DNA from: Thiomonas sp. X19
GTDB lineage: Bacteria; Pseudomonadota; Gammaproteobacteria; Burkholderiales; Burkholderiaceae_C
Length of the DNA stretch: 64,000 bases
Direction: 5' to 3'
NCBI RefSeq assembly: GCF_900089495.1
Contig: NZ_LT605203.1
Coordinates: 3,630,179-3,694,178 of the forward strand
The notes beneath the pieces were generated by a model that worked only from the letters and a program-made list of their open reading frames with translations, made no database searches and was not told the origin of the DNA. The translations under genes were made by a program, and so were the position numbers. Shown piece by piece: positions 1 through 8,555 of the stretch (the stretch's first letter is position 1; every line of letters starts with the position of its first letter).

Positions 1-649
1 CGCCCAGACCCAGCGCCTCGTCGACGATGGCCTTCAGCGGCAAGGCCTTGCCGCCGCGGCGCTGCTCGTCGGCCGTGATCACCAGCACCGCGCCGGCGTC
101 CTGGATGCGGTCGCGCAAGGATTGCGCGGAAAAGCCGCCGAACACCACCGAATGCGTCGCCCCGATACGGGCACAGGCCTGCATGGCGGCCACGCCCTCC
201 ACCGACATGGGCATGTAGATGACGACGCGGTCGCCCTTGTTCACGCCCAGCCCCTTCAAGGCATTGGCGAGCCGGGAGGTGCGCTCCAGCAACTCGGCGT
301 AGCTCACGCGGGTGACGACGCCGTCGTCGGCCTCGAACACGATGGCGGTCTTGTCGCCCTTGCCGGATTCGACGTGCCGGTCCAGGCAGTTGTACGACAC
401 GTTGAGCTTGCCGTCGGCAAACCATTTGTAGAACGGCGCGCCGCTGGCGTCCAGGGTTTGCGTGAACGGCTTGTGCCAAGCGAGGTGCTCGCGTGCCAGC
501 CGTGCCCAGAACCCTTCGAAATCGCCCTCCGCCTCGGCCACCAGCTTGCGGTACGCCTCCATGCCGGAGATGCGCGCACGCTTGACCGCCTCCGACGAGG
601 GGTAGTAGGTCTTCAGCTCGTGATGCTCGGGTACAAGTTGCTCGGTCAT
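1..649 (-). CDS. acs: Acetyl-CoA synthetase, N-terminal part (gene runs off the left edge)
   Basis: AMP-forming acetate-CoA ligase, which activates acetate to acetyl-CoA through acetyl-AMP in the cytoplasm. Reading from an ATG at 649 gives about 216 residues and the frame stays open to base 1. Visible family features are the N-terminal [20 protein letters not shown] region, the [12 protein letters not shown] segment with the conserved [26 protein letters not shown] and the HSVVFGGFS block typical of Acs. A ribosome-binding GGAGACAACC lies just before the start. The AMP-binding catalytic core and C-terminal lysine region lie outside the window. The call rests on several diagnostic blocks and is firm; only completeness cannot be judged. 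Confidence 0.93.
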   Translation of the reverse strand, partial: MTEQLVPEHHELKTYYPSSEAVKRARISGMEAYRKLVAEAEGDFEGFWARLAREHLAWHKPFTQTLDASGAPFYKWFADGKLNVSYNCLDRHVESGKGDKTAIVFEADDGVVTRVSYAELLERTSRLANALKGLGVNKGDRVVIYMPMSVEGVAAMQACARIGATHSVVFGGFSAQSLRDRIQDAGAVLVITADEQRRGGKALPLKAIVDEALGLG

Positions 650-855
650 GGTTGTCTCCAGATGGATTGCAATTATGTCGAAGCATGCCAATCACGGTGC
701 ATGAGGCCACCGCACGGCTTCGACTGTATTGTGTTTGTTTTTCATTGTGAACCACCCGCTCTTACATCCCCCTGACGCGCTGCGGGCGCAGCCGCTGCAA
801 TCGCAACACATTGCATCCTTAGAATCGGGTTCCGCGTGATTTCCCGGTATCCACC

Positions 856-1515
856 ATGGCCAAACCCCAACCTACCGCCCAGTTGCCACTCGTTCCCCGC
901 CTGCTGTTTTTCAGCCGCTGGCTGCAGCTGCCACTCTACGTCGGGCTGATCCTCGCGCTGGGCGTTTATGTCTTCCACTTCTGGGTCGAACTGGTGGACC
1001 TGGTGGGCGCCGCCATGGGCAACCAGACTTCTTTGCAGCACCTGCTCGAAGCCGTGGCCGTGCGCAACCCCATTCCGCCCGAAGGCGGCATCGCTGCCGC
1101 CGTACACGCCAGCTTGCCGAAGCTGACGGAGACCACCATCATGCTGGTGGTGCTCAGTCTCATCGACGTGGTGATGATCGCCAACTTGCTGATCATGGTC
1201 ATCGTCGGTGGTTACGAGACCTTCGTTTCGCGCATGTACCTCGAAGGCCACCCGGATCATCCCGAATGGCTGTCGCACGTCAACGCCTCGGTGCTCAAGG
1301 TGAAGCTGGCGCTGGCCATCATCGGCATTTCGTCGATCCACCTGCTGCGCACCTTCATCAATGCCGACGCCTACAGCACCAAGGCGCTGATCGCGCAGAC
1401 TGCCATCCATCTCACATTCCTGCTCTCGGCCATGGCCATTGCCTACACCGACCGCATGATGACACGCACCATCCACGATTACGCACCCGCCAACAACCCG
1501 GGAGGCGGCCACTGA
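856..1515 (+). CDS. UPF0114 / TIGR00645 family inner-membrane protein (YqhA-like)
   Basis: A 219-residue integral membrane protein with about four hydrophobic segments (roughly residues 25-50, 95-120, 150-170 and 180-200). The stretch MLVVLSLIDVVMIANLLIMV followed by GGYETFVSR is characteristic of the UPF0114 family, whose biochemical function is not established. The gene starts 206 bp from the divergent acs start, so the two promoters share one intergenic region. It is followed at 76 bp by fumarase on the same strand. Length agrees with other betaproteobacterial members, which are longer than the roughly 165-residue E. coli YqhA. Confidence 0.9.
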   Translation: MAKPQPTAQLPLVPRLLFFSRWLQLPLYVGLILALGVYVFHFWVELVDLVGAAMGNQTSLQHLLEAVAVRNPIPPEGGIAAAVHASLPKLTETTIMLVVLSLIDVVMIANLLIMVIVGGYETFVSRMYLEGHPDHPEWLSHVNASVLKVKLALAIIGISSIHLLRTFINADAYSTKALIAQTAIHLTFLLSAMAIAYTDRMMTRTIHDYAPANNPGGGH

Positions 1516-1590
1516 GCGACAGGCGCCGGGGAGCGGTCTTAACATTCGTGGAGAACCTGACCACTGATTCGGCAACCCACGGAGACTCCC

Positions 1591-3120
1591 TTGTCCACCA
1601 CCATCATTCGCCAGGACGACCTGGTCGAGAGCGTCGCTGCGGCGCTGCAATTCATCAGCTACTACCACCCGGCCGACTACATCGCGCATCTGGCGCGGGC
1701 CTACACCCGCGAGCAAAGCCCCGCGGCGAAAGACGCCATCGCGCAAATCCTGACCAATAGCCGCATGTGCGCTGAAGGACATCGGCCCATCTGCCAGGAC
1801 ACCGGCATCGTCAACGTCTTCCTCAAGGTCGGCACGGACGTGCGCTTCGAAGGCCTCAGCGGCAGCCTGCAGGACGCGGTGGACGCGGGCGTGCGCCGTG
1901 GCTATCTCGACGCCGACAACAAGCTGCGCGCTTCGGTCCTGGCCGACCCGCTGTTCGAGCGCAAGAACACCGGCGACAACACCCCCGCGGTGCTGCATGT
2001 GGAACTGGTGCCGGGCAATCGCCTGGACGTGACCGTAGCGGCCAAAGGCGGCGGTTCGGAGGCCAAGTCCAAGTTCGCCATGCTCAACCCCAGCGACAGC
2101 GTGGTCGACTGGGTGCTGCAAACCCTGCCGACCATGGGCGCGGGCTGGTGCCCGCCGGGCATGCTGGGCATCGGCATCGGCGGCACTGCGGAGCACGCCA
2201 TGCTGATGGCCAAGCAGGCCTTGATGGAAGACATCGACATGAGCGAATTGCTCACGCGGGGGCCGCGCGACAAGTACGAGGCCTTGCGCATCGAGCTGTA
2301 TGAAAAGGCCAATGCCCTGGGCATCGGCGCGCAGGGCCTGGGCGGGCTGACCACGGTGCTGGACGTGAAAATCAAGCATTGGCCTTGCCACGCCGCCAAC
2401 CTGCCGGTGGCGATGATTCCCAACTGCGCCGCCACGCGCCACGCGCACTTCGTGATGGACGGCCAGGGCCCCGTCTACCTGGAGCCGCCCAGCCTGGACC
2501 TGTGGCCCGACGTCCATTGGGCGCCGGATTACGAACGCAGCCGCCGCGTCAACCTCGACACCTTGACCCCGGCCGAGGTGGCCGGCTTCAAGCCGGGCGA
2601 AACCCTGTTGCTGACGGGCAAGATGCTCACCGGACGCGACGCTGCGCACAAGCGCATTGCCGGCATGTTGGCCAAGGGCGAGAAGCTGCCGGTGGACTTC
2701 ACCAACCGCGTGATTTACTACGTCGGCCCGGTGGACCCGGTGCAGGGCGAAGTGGTCGGCCCGGCCGGGCCGACCACGGCCACGCGCATGGACAAGTTCA
2801 CCGAAACCATGCTGGCCAAGACCGGGCTCATCGCCATGATCGGCAAGGCCGAGCGCGGCCCGGCGGCCATCGAGGCCATTCGCAAACACAAGAGCGCCTA
2901 TCTCATGGCCGTGGGCGGCGCCGCCTACCTCGTGTCCAAGGCCATCAAGGCCTCGCGCCTGGTCGCCTTCGAAGACCTGGGCATGGAAGCCATCTACGAG
3001 TTCACGGTGCAAGACATGCCGGTGACCGTGGCCGTGGATGCCTTGGGCACTTCGGTGCACAACACCGGCCCGGCCGAGTGGCGCGCGCGCATCGGCAAGA
3101 TCCCGGTGGCCGTGGTCTGA
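1591..3120 (+). CDS. fumA: Class I (iron-sulfur) fumarate hydratase
   Basis: Interconverts fumarate and malate in the citric acid cycle, using an oxygen-sensitive [4Fe-4S] cluster. The protein is 509 residues, normal for the class I fumarase/tartrate dehydratase family. The N-terminal half carries ICQDTGIVNVFLKVG with a cluster cysteine and the CAEGHRPICQD context. The middle has KGGGSEAKSK and the glycine-rich GIGIGGTAEHAM, and the C-terminal domain has YVGPVDPV and GPTTATRMDKF. The start is a TTG at 1591, supported by a GGAGA five to nine bases upstream; no ATG in the same frame fits. The stop overlaps the next gene's region by only two bases' spacing. The choice between fumA and fumB is arbitrary. 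Confidence 0.93.
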   Translation: MSTTIIRQDDLVESVAAALQFISYYHPADYIAHLARAYTREQSPAAKDAIAQILTNSRMCAEGHRPICQDTGIVNVFLKVGTDVRFEGLSGSLQDAVDAGVRRGYLDADNKLRASVLADPLFERKNTGDNTPAVLHVELVPGNRLDVTVAAKGGGSEAKSKFAMLNPSDSVVDWVLQTLPTMGAGWCPPGMLGIGIGGTAEHAMLMAKQALMEDIDMSELLTRGPRDKYEALRIELYEKANALGIGAQGLGGLTTVLDVKIKHWPCHAANLPVAMIPNCAATRHAHFVMDGQGPVYLEPPSLDLWPDVHWAPDYERSRRVNLDTLTPAEVAGFKPGETLLLTGKMLTGRDAAHKRIAGMLAKGEKLPVDFTNRVIYYVGPVDPVQGEVVGPAGPTTATRMDKFTETMLAKTGLIAMIGKAERGPAAIEAIRKHKSAYLMAVGGAAYLVSKAIKASRLVAFEDLGMEAIYEFTVQDMPVTVAVDALGTSVHNTGPAEWRARIGKIPVAVV

Positions 3121-3122
3121 AC

Positions 3123-4223
3123 ATGGCGCCGGCCGCAACACCGCACACTGCGCCGCTTTGCCCGGTGTGCGGCCAGGCCAACAGCTGTGTGCCTGCGGCC
3201 AGCGGCAGCTTCGAGGCAGCCTGTTGGTGCAGGGACGTGACCATCAGCGATGCCGCACTGGCGCGCATTCCACCTGCGATGCGTGGCCAGGCCTGCCTCT
3301 GCCCGTCCTGCGCCAACCTGATGGGTGCATCCGCCGACGACATGTCCAACTCGACGCGAGCGCAAGCCGCTGCGGCCAGACGCATCGGCGTGTTCGACTC
3401 GGGCGTGGGCGGCCTCACCGTGCTGGCCGCACTGCAGCGTCGCCTGCCCCAGGCACATTTCACCTATGCCGCCGACTCGGCCTTCGCCCCCTATGGCGAA
3501 CGCGACGCCAGCTACGTGCTCGGGCGCAGCCGCTGGCTCAGTGCTTTCCTGCTGGCCCAGGGCTGCGAACTCATCGTCGTCGCCTGCAACACCGCCACCG
3601 CGCTGGCGATTGCGGCGTTGCGCCAGCAATGGCCGTCCATCCCGTTCGTCGGCATCGAGCCGGCCATCAAACCGGCGCTGGCTGCGGCGCGGAGCAAGCC
3701 GGTCGGCGTGTTGGCCACACCCGGCACTTTGGCCTCGCCCAAGTTCCAGGCCCTGCTGCAAGCTCAATCCAGCGACGCCGATCTGCTGCTGCAGCCCTGC
3801 CCCGGCCTTGCCGAAGCCATTGAAAACCGGGGCCCCGAAGCTGCCGAAACCTTGGCCCTGGTCGAGCGTTTCTGCACCCCGCTGCGCGCTGCCGGTTGCA
3901 CCACCGTGGTGCTCGGTTGCACCCACTACCCGCTGGTCGCACCAGCCCTGCGCGAAGCGCTCGGTCGATCCCCCGCCGAGGCGACGCTGCTCGATCCGGC
4001 CGATGCCGTCGCCGCCCAGACCGCACGCATCGCCGCCAGCCTGCCGGCGACAGGCCAGTTCAGCAATGTGCGAGGCCAGATCGACTTCTGGACCAATGGC
4101 GAGCCCGCAACCCTGCTTCGCATTGCTCAGGCTTGCGGCCTGGACGGACGCGCCATCCACCAACTTTCACCCGCGCTGCAGCACATCGCGCCATCCGTCC
4201 AGGCCCACCGCAGCCCGCCATGA
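3123..4223 (+). CDS. murI: Cysteine-rich CWC domain fused in frame to glutamate racemase
   Basis: The frame from ATG 3123 to 4223 encodes about 366 residues. Residues 1-70 look like a stand-alone cysteine-rich CWC-family protein: CPVCG, NSC, ACWC and ACLCPSC, probably metal binding. From ATG 3342 onward (residue 74) the sequence is glutamate racemase, which makes D-glutamate for peptidoglycan: RIGVFDSGVGGLTVL, then the two catalytic cysteines in ACNTATA and GCTHYPL. There is no stop codon between the two parts. MurI alone could also start at 3342, but no good ribosome binding site precedes it. So this is either a true fusion or two starts in one frame. The 3' end overlaps xthA by ATGA. Confidence 0.85.
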   Translation: MAPAATPHTAPLCPVCGQANSCVPAASGSFEAACWCRDVTISDAALARIPPAMRGQACLCPSCANLMGASADDMSNSTRAQAAAARRIGVFDSGVGGLTVLAALQRRLPQAHFTYAADSAFAPYGERDASYVLGRSRWLSAFLLAQGCELIVVACNTATALAIAALRQQWPSIPFVGIEPAIKPALAAARSKPVGVLATPGTLASPKFQALLQAQSSDADLLLQPCPGLAEAIENRGPEAAETLALVERFCTPLRAAGCTTVVLGCTHYPLVAPALREALGRSPAEATLLDPADAVAAQTARIAASLPATGQFSNVRGQIDFWTNGEPATLLRIAQACGLDGRAIHQLSPALQHIAPSVQAHRSPP

Positions 4224-4996
4224 AAATCGCCACCTGGAATGTCAATTCCCTGTCCGTGCGCCTGCCTCAAGTGCTGGACTGGCTGCAAGCGCAGCAGCCC
4301 GATGTGCTGGTGCTGCAGGAAACCAAGCAGCCCGACGACAAGTTTCCGCATGCCGAATTGCTTGCGGCCGGCTGGCAGGCGCAGAGCTTCGGCCAGCGCA
4401 CCTACAACGGCGTCGCACTGTTGTCGCGCGCGGCGGCTGCCGACGTGGTGCGCAATATTCCCGGGCTGGACGATGCCCAGGCGCGGGTGATTGCCGGCAC
4501 CGTGCAAGGCGTGCGCGTGGTCGGCGCCTACTTCCCCAACGGCGAGGAGCCGGGCAGCGAGAAGTTCGCTTACAAAATGGCTTGGCTGGAGGCGCTCGAG
4601 GCCTGGCTGCGCGAGGAATTGGCGCGCCACCCGCACCTGGTGCTGATGGGCGACTACAACATTGCCCCGGAGGACCGCGACGTCTATGACCCCGAGGCCT
4701 GGCGCGGCAAGATTCACTGCACCGACGAGGAGCGCGGGCATTTCCGCGCCCTGCTGGACTTGGGGCTGGCCGATGCCTTCCGCCTGTTCGAGCAGCCGCC
4801 GAAAAGCTGGAGCTGGTGGGATTACCGCAACCTGGCCTTTCGCCGCAACCAGGGCCTGCGCATCGACCACATTCTGGTGAGCGCTGCGTTGAGGGCGAGC
4901 GTTGCAAGCTGCGCCATCGACAAGGCCCCGCGCAAGAACGAGCGCCCCAGCGACCACGCGCCGGTGATCGCTGAGTTGAACGCCCCCGGCAGCTGA
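4220..4996 (+). CDS. xthA: Exodeoxyribonuclease III (AP endonuclease)
   Basis: A 258-residue member of the ExoIII/AP endonuclease family, which cuts at abasic sites and degrades 3' ends during base excision repair. The N-terminus MKIATWNVNSLSVRLPQVL, the metal-binding LVLQETKQ, the catalytic LMGDYNIAPEDRDVYDP, and the C-terminal LRIDHIL and SDHAPVIAEL are all present. The start overlaps the murI stop (ATGA), implying translational coupling. It converges on ntrC with only 33 bp between the stops. Confidence 0.95.
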   Translation: MKIATWNVNSLSVRLPQVLDWLQAQQPDVLVLQETKQPDDKFPHAELLAAGWQAQSFGQRTYNGVALLSRAAAADVVRNIPGLDDAQARVIAGTVQGVRVVGAYFPNGEEPGSEKFAYKMAWLEALEAWLREELARHPHLVLMGDYNIAPEDRDVYDPEAWRGKIHCTDEERGHFRALLDLGLADAFRLFEQPPKSWSWWDYRNLAFRRNQGLRIDHILVSAALRASVASCAIDKAPRKNERPSDHAPVIAELNAPGS

Positions 4997-5029
4997 GCGG
5001 CGACGCCACAGAGAGCAGCCGCCGCGGCT

Positions 5030-6574
5030 TCAATCGTCCAGGCCCAGATCCTGGATCTTGCGGGTGATGGTGTTGCGACCAATGCCGAGCTTGACCGCCG
5101 CCTCGATGCGACGCCCATGCGTGAACTCCAGCGCGGCCTGGATCACCGCGCGCTCGAAGCGCTGGTTGAGCCAATCCATGACCTCCGGCTGACCGCTGTG
5201 CAGCAGTTCGCGCGTGGTGCGCGCCACGATCGCCTCCCAGCCCTCGGCTGGTGCGGCCGGCGCGGGCGATTCGGCCATCGGTGGAGTTGCCTCAAGCGAT
5301 GGTGGCGCTGTGGTCGCATGGCTTGAGCTTGCGCTCGCGGGCATGCCCGGCACAGTGGTCGGCATGCCGTCTTCCTTGCGTGGCTCGCTCACCGGTTCAC
5401 GCGCGCTTGGCGCCGCGCGGCTGGACTGCTGCAGCTCGGGCGGCAAGTCCTTCACGTCGACCGTGAGGCCGGGCGCCATGACGGTGAGCCAGTGGCACAC
5501 GTTTTCGAGCTCGCGCACATTGCCGGGAAAGGGGTAGTTCTGCAGCGCGGCCAGGGCTTCGTCCGACAAGCGCTTGGCATCGACCCCCAGGTCCTTCGCG
5601 CTCTTCAGCAGGAAATGCCGCACCAGCAGAACGATGTCTTCGCGGCGCTCGCGCAGCGCCGGCAGGCGCAGGCGGATGACGTTGAGGCGGTGGAACAAGT
5701 CTTCGCGGAACAGCCCGTCGCGCACCCGGTTTTCGAGGTTCTGGTGCGTGGCGGCAATCACCCGCACATGGGCCTTGATGGGGCTGTGCCCGCCCACACG
5801 GTAGAAATGCCCGTCGGACAACACCCGCAGCAGGCGGGTTTGCAACTCATAGGGCATGTCGCCAATTTCGTCGAGAAACAAGGTGCCGCCCTCGGCCTGC
5901 TCGAAGCGCCCGCGCCGCGAGGTTTGCGCCCCGGTGAAGGCACCGCGCTCATGGCCGAACAGTTCGCTCTCCAGCAGGTCGCGCGGGATGGCCGCGGTGT
6001 TGATGGCGACGAAAGGCCCGTTGGAGCGCGGGCTGTGGCGATGCAGCGCCTGCGCCACCAACTCCTTGCCGCTGCCAGACTCGCCGGTGATGAGCACGGT
6101 GACCTGCGACGGCGACAAACGTCCGATGGCGCGGAACACGTCCTGCATCGCCGGGGCTTGGCCCAGCAGTTCGGGGGCGTCGATGCGCGCCTCCTCGCTG
6201 TCTTGCTCGCGCATGCTCTCGTCCACCGCGCGCCGAATCAGGTCGACCGCCTTTTCCAGGTCGAAGGGCTTGCTGAGGTATTCGAAGGCACCGCTCTGGA
6301 AGGCGGAAACCGCGCTGTCCAGGTCGGAGTAGGCCGTCATGATGATGACCGGCAACTGCGGCTGGGTACGCTTGACCTCCTGCAGCAACTCGATGCCGCT
6401 ACCGCCGGGCATGCGGATGTCGGAGACCAGAACCTGCGGGGCCTCGTCGCTCAGCGCGGCTTGCACCTCACGGGTGTTGGAGAAGCTGCGAACCGGCAAG
6501 CCGGCTTTCTCCAGCGCCTTTTCCAGGACGAAACGGATGGATTGATCGTCGTCGACGATCCAGATGGGTTTCAT
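5030..6574 (-). CDS. glnG: Nitrogen regulation response regulator NtrC
   Basis: Sigma-54 enhancer-binding activator that switches on glnA and other nitrogen-limitation genes when phosphorylated by NtrB. A receiver domain covers residues 1-120 with phospho-acceptor Asp52 in VLVSDIRMPGG. The AAA+ domain follows with Walker A GESGSGKE and the sigma-54 contact loop GAFTGAQ. A low-complexity Ala/Pro/Ser linker of about 80 residues (AAPSAREPVSE and on) precedes a Fis-type helix-turn-helix ending RNTITRKIQDLGLDD. I chose ATG 6574 (514 residues) because GGAGAG lies nine bases before it. ATG 6583, three codons upstream, has almost no spacing to that site. It lies downstream of ntrB, 55 bp away. Confidence 0.95.
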   Translation of the reverse strand: MKPIWIVDDDQSIRFVLEKALEKAGLPVRSFSNTREVQAALSDEAPQVLVSDIRMPGGSGIELLQEVKRTQPQLPVIIMTAYSDLDSAVSAFQSGAFEYLSKPFDLEKAVDLIRRAVDESMREQDSEEARIDAPELLGQAPAMQDVFRAIGRLSPSQVTVLITGESGSGKELVAQALHRHSPRSNGPFVAINTAAIPRDLLESELFGHERGAFTGAQTSRRGRFEQAEGGTLFLDEIGDMPYELQTRLLRVLSDGHFYRVGGHSPIKAHVRVIAATHQNLENRVRDGLFREDLFHRLNVIRLRLPALRERREDIVLLVRHFLLKSAKDLGVDAKRLSDEALAALQNYPFPGNVRELENVCHWLTVMAPGLTVDVKDLPPELQQSSRAAPSAREPVSEPRKEDGMPTTVPGMPASASSSHATTAPPSLEATPPMAESPAPAAPAEGWEAIVARTTRELLHSGQPEVMDWLNQRFERAVIQAALEFTHGRRIEAAVKLGIGRNTITRKIQDLGLDD

Positions 6575-6629
6575 GGTGGACATCTCTCCGCAGGAGTACC
6601 GCGCGCGCGAGAGCTCCGGCCTGTCAACC

Positions 6630-7811
6630 TCACGGCAGCGGCATGAGGATGCGGAAATCGGTCAGGCCAGGCTGGCTGTCGCACTCGATGGTTCCCTGAT
6701 GTTGTTGGATGAAGGTCTGGGCCAGGGTGAGTCCCAGGCCACTGCCACCCTCCCGCCCCGACACCAGCGGAAAGAACATACGGTCCTTGATATCCGCCGG
6801 CACGCCAGGGCCGTTGTCGGTGATATGCAAGAGCAGTGCCAGGCGATGGCGCTGCTTGGCCAAAGTCACCTGCCGCGCGATGCGGGTCTTGAGCACGATG
6901 CGCGCATCGCCCGCGCGCCTGCGCTCGCTCAGGACCAGGGCCGCGTTGTGCACGATATTGAGAATGGCCTGGATGAGCTGTTCACGGTCGCCGCGAAATT
7001 CCGGGATGCTGGCGTCGTAATCGCGCTCCACGCTCAGACCCTGGGGAAACTCGGCCAGAATGACCGAGCGCACGCGCTCGAGCACCTCGTGGATGTTCAT
7101 CTCGCCCACCACATGCGGACGGCGGTGCGGCGCCAGTAGGCTGTCCACCAAGGTCTGCAGGCGGTCCACCTCGTGAATGATGATGCGGGTGTACTCCTGC
7201 AACTCGCGGCTTTCCAGATCCATCTGCAGCAACTGGGCCGCGCCGCGAATGCCGCCCAGCGGGTTCTTGATTTCGTGCGCCAGGTTGCGGATCAGGTCTT
7301 TGTTGGCCTGAGCCTGGTTGAGCCACTGCTCCTCGCGCTCCTGCCGCGTCTGCTGGCCAAGCTCCACGAGTTCCACCAGCAGCGTATCGGGCAGCTCGGT
7401 GCGCGCCACGATGAGTTGCACCTGCAGCGGATCGGCCGCGGTGCGCGCCATCACCGTGCAGTCGAAACGCTTGCTGCTGAATTCATTGGCCTGCACCTGC
7501 TGCAAGGCTTCGTGCCACAGGCTTTGCCGCGTCAGCCACTGCGCCAGATCGCGCCCCAGCAGATGCCTGCGCGACAGCCCGAGCCCCGCTTCCATCGCCG
7601 GGTTGGCATGCAGCATCCGTCCTTGCGGGTCGACCAGGGCGACCATCGTGGCCAGCCAGTCGAGTGCAGCCTGGGCGCCGGCGGGAGCAGCGCGTGACAT
7701 CGCGACACCGGCAAAGGGTGTCAAGTCGTCCTGGGATGGATTCGTTGCCTCCTCGGGAGACGAGAATCCGGCCGGATCCTGGGACTCACTGCCCATAGCG
7801 TTGCAGTTCAC
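6630..7811 (-). CDS. glnL: Nitrogen regulation sensor histidine kinase NtrB
   Basis: Cytoplasmic sensor kinase that phosphorylates or dephosphorylates NtrC under control of PII. A PAS-like region with DWLATMVALVDPQGRMLHANPAME lies near residues 50-75. The H-box is NLAHEIKNPLGGIRGAAQLL, and the ATPase part has the N-box IVHNAALVLSE and the G-boxes DNGPGVP and GGSGLGLTLA. The N-terminus is uncertain: a GTG at 7811 overlaps the upstream gene by 26 bases, an ATG at 7796 is five codons later, and neither has a clear ribosome binding site. The roughly 50 residues before the PAS region are low complexity. Confidence 0.92.
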   Translation of the reverse strand: MNCNAMGSESQDPAGFSSPEEATNPSQDDLTPFAGVAMSRAAPAGAQAALDWLATMVALVDPQGRMLHANPAMEAGLGLSRRHLLGRDLAQWLTRQSLWHEALQQVQANEFSSKRFDCTVMARTAADPLQVQLIVARTELPDTLLVELVELGQQTRQEREEQWLNQAQANKDLIRNLAHEIKNPLGGIRGAAQLLQMDLESRELQEYTRIIIHEVDRLQTLVDSLLAPHRRPHVVGEMNIHEVLERVRSVILAEFPQGLSVERDYDASIPEFRGDREQLIQAILNIVHNAALVLSERRRAGDARIVLKTRIARQVTLAKQRHRLALLLHITDNGPGVPADIKDRMFFPLVSGREGGSGLGLTLAQTFIQQHQGTIECDSQPGLTDFRILMPLP

Positions 7812-8328
7812 GCTGCAAGGCCTGGATATTGGCCTCGGTCAGGGTGATCTGGTTCTTCATCGCCGCCACACGGTCGAGATATTTCTGCTGGTTGATGCCG
7901 CCGCCGACGTTGTGCTCGTTGCCCAGGTAGTCGGGGTGGCCATTGTTGTAGGACTTGAGCAGTTCCTGCAGCTTGAGCTGCTGGCTCTGCAATTCGGCAT
8001 CGAGAATGCGCCGGGCCTCGGCGTCGCGTTCGGTTTGGGTGGACGGGCTGACGCGGTCGGCGCTGGAAGAACTCCGTGGCGCGGCGGCAGGCCTTTTCGA
8101 CGGGGTGGTCGGGGACATCACACTGACATTGGCGTTGTCCACCGGCTTGCAGTTCTTCGCCTTCACCACGCTCAACATATTGGTGTACGAGTTGTCCGGG
8201 CAGCGGTAGACCCGGTTCGGGTCGGTTTCCTGGGCATGGGCCAGCGGGGGCGCCAGCGGCACCAAGGCCAGCCCCGACCACACCAGTCCAAGTGCAAGAT
8301 TGCGGCGGGGAGTCGGGAGTCGGAACAT
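7786..8328 (-). CDS. Exported DUF4124-domain protein
   Basis: A 180-residue protein with a Sec signal peptide (residues 1-33, ending PLAHAQ). A DUF4124-like segment follows, with YRCPDNSYTNML and KNCKPVDNANVSV holding two cysteines. After that comes a Ser/Pro/Arg-rich linker and a charged helical C-terminus (DAELQSQQLKLQELLKSYNNG) that may form a coiled coil. DUF4124 proteins are periplasmic or envelope proteins of unknown function. It sits between glnA and ntrB on the same strand and overlaps the likely ntrB start, so it is probably co-transcribed with ntrBC. Any functional link to nitrogen control is not shown by the sequence. Confidence 0.85.
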   Translation of the reverse strand: MFRLPTPRRNLALGLVWSGLALVPLAPPLAHAQETDPNRVYRCPDNSYTNMLSVVKAKNCKPVDNANVSVMSPTTPSKRPAAAPRSSSSADRVSPSTQTERDAEARRILDAELQSQQLKLQELLKSYNNGHPDYLGNEHNVGGGINQQKYLDRVAAMKNQITLTEANIQALQRELQRYGQ

Positions 8329-8470
8329 CGATGACCTGTCAGTGAAAGTTGAGCCGGCTTGGTGAAAATCAGGCTGCAGAACGGACGCGCTTCAGCAGCT
8401 TGTATCAGTGTAAGACCCAGAACGCGCTCTGCAGTGCCCGGCCTTTCCGGAATGCCGTCCCTGGACCAAA

Positions 8471-8508
8471 AAACGACAAGGGGACGGCGAACCGTCCCCT
8501 TGTCGTTT
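8471..8508 (-). terminator. Rho-independent terminator after glnA
   Basis: A perfect 17-bp inverted repeat (arms 8471-8487 and 8492-8508, AAACGACAAGGGGACGG) closed by a four-base loop that reads TTCG on the minus strand, followed there by a run of seven T. It lies 48 bp past the glnA stop, before the DUF4124-ntrBC genes. It would separate the strong glnA transcript from the regulators and allow limited read-through. Confidence 0.9.
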
Positions 8509-8555
8509 GCAGAACGGCGCGCTGTGCTGGTTCAACGCACGCCGACGGGTCACGA

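Noticed and set aside
742..3141. A 799-residue open frame on the minus strand across the UPF0114 and fumarase genes
   Set aside because: It lacks protein motifs, is rich in His, Gly and Arg as expected of an antisense shadow, and the opposite strand carries clear conserved proteins.
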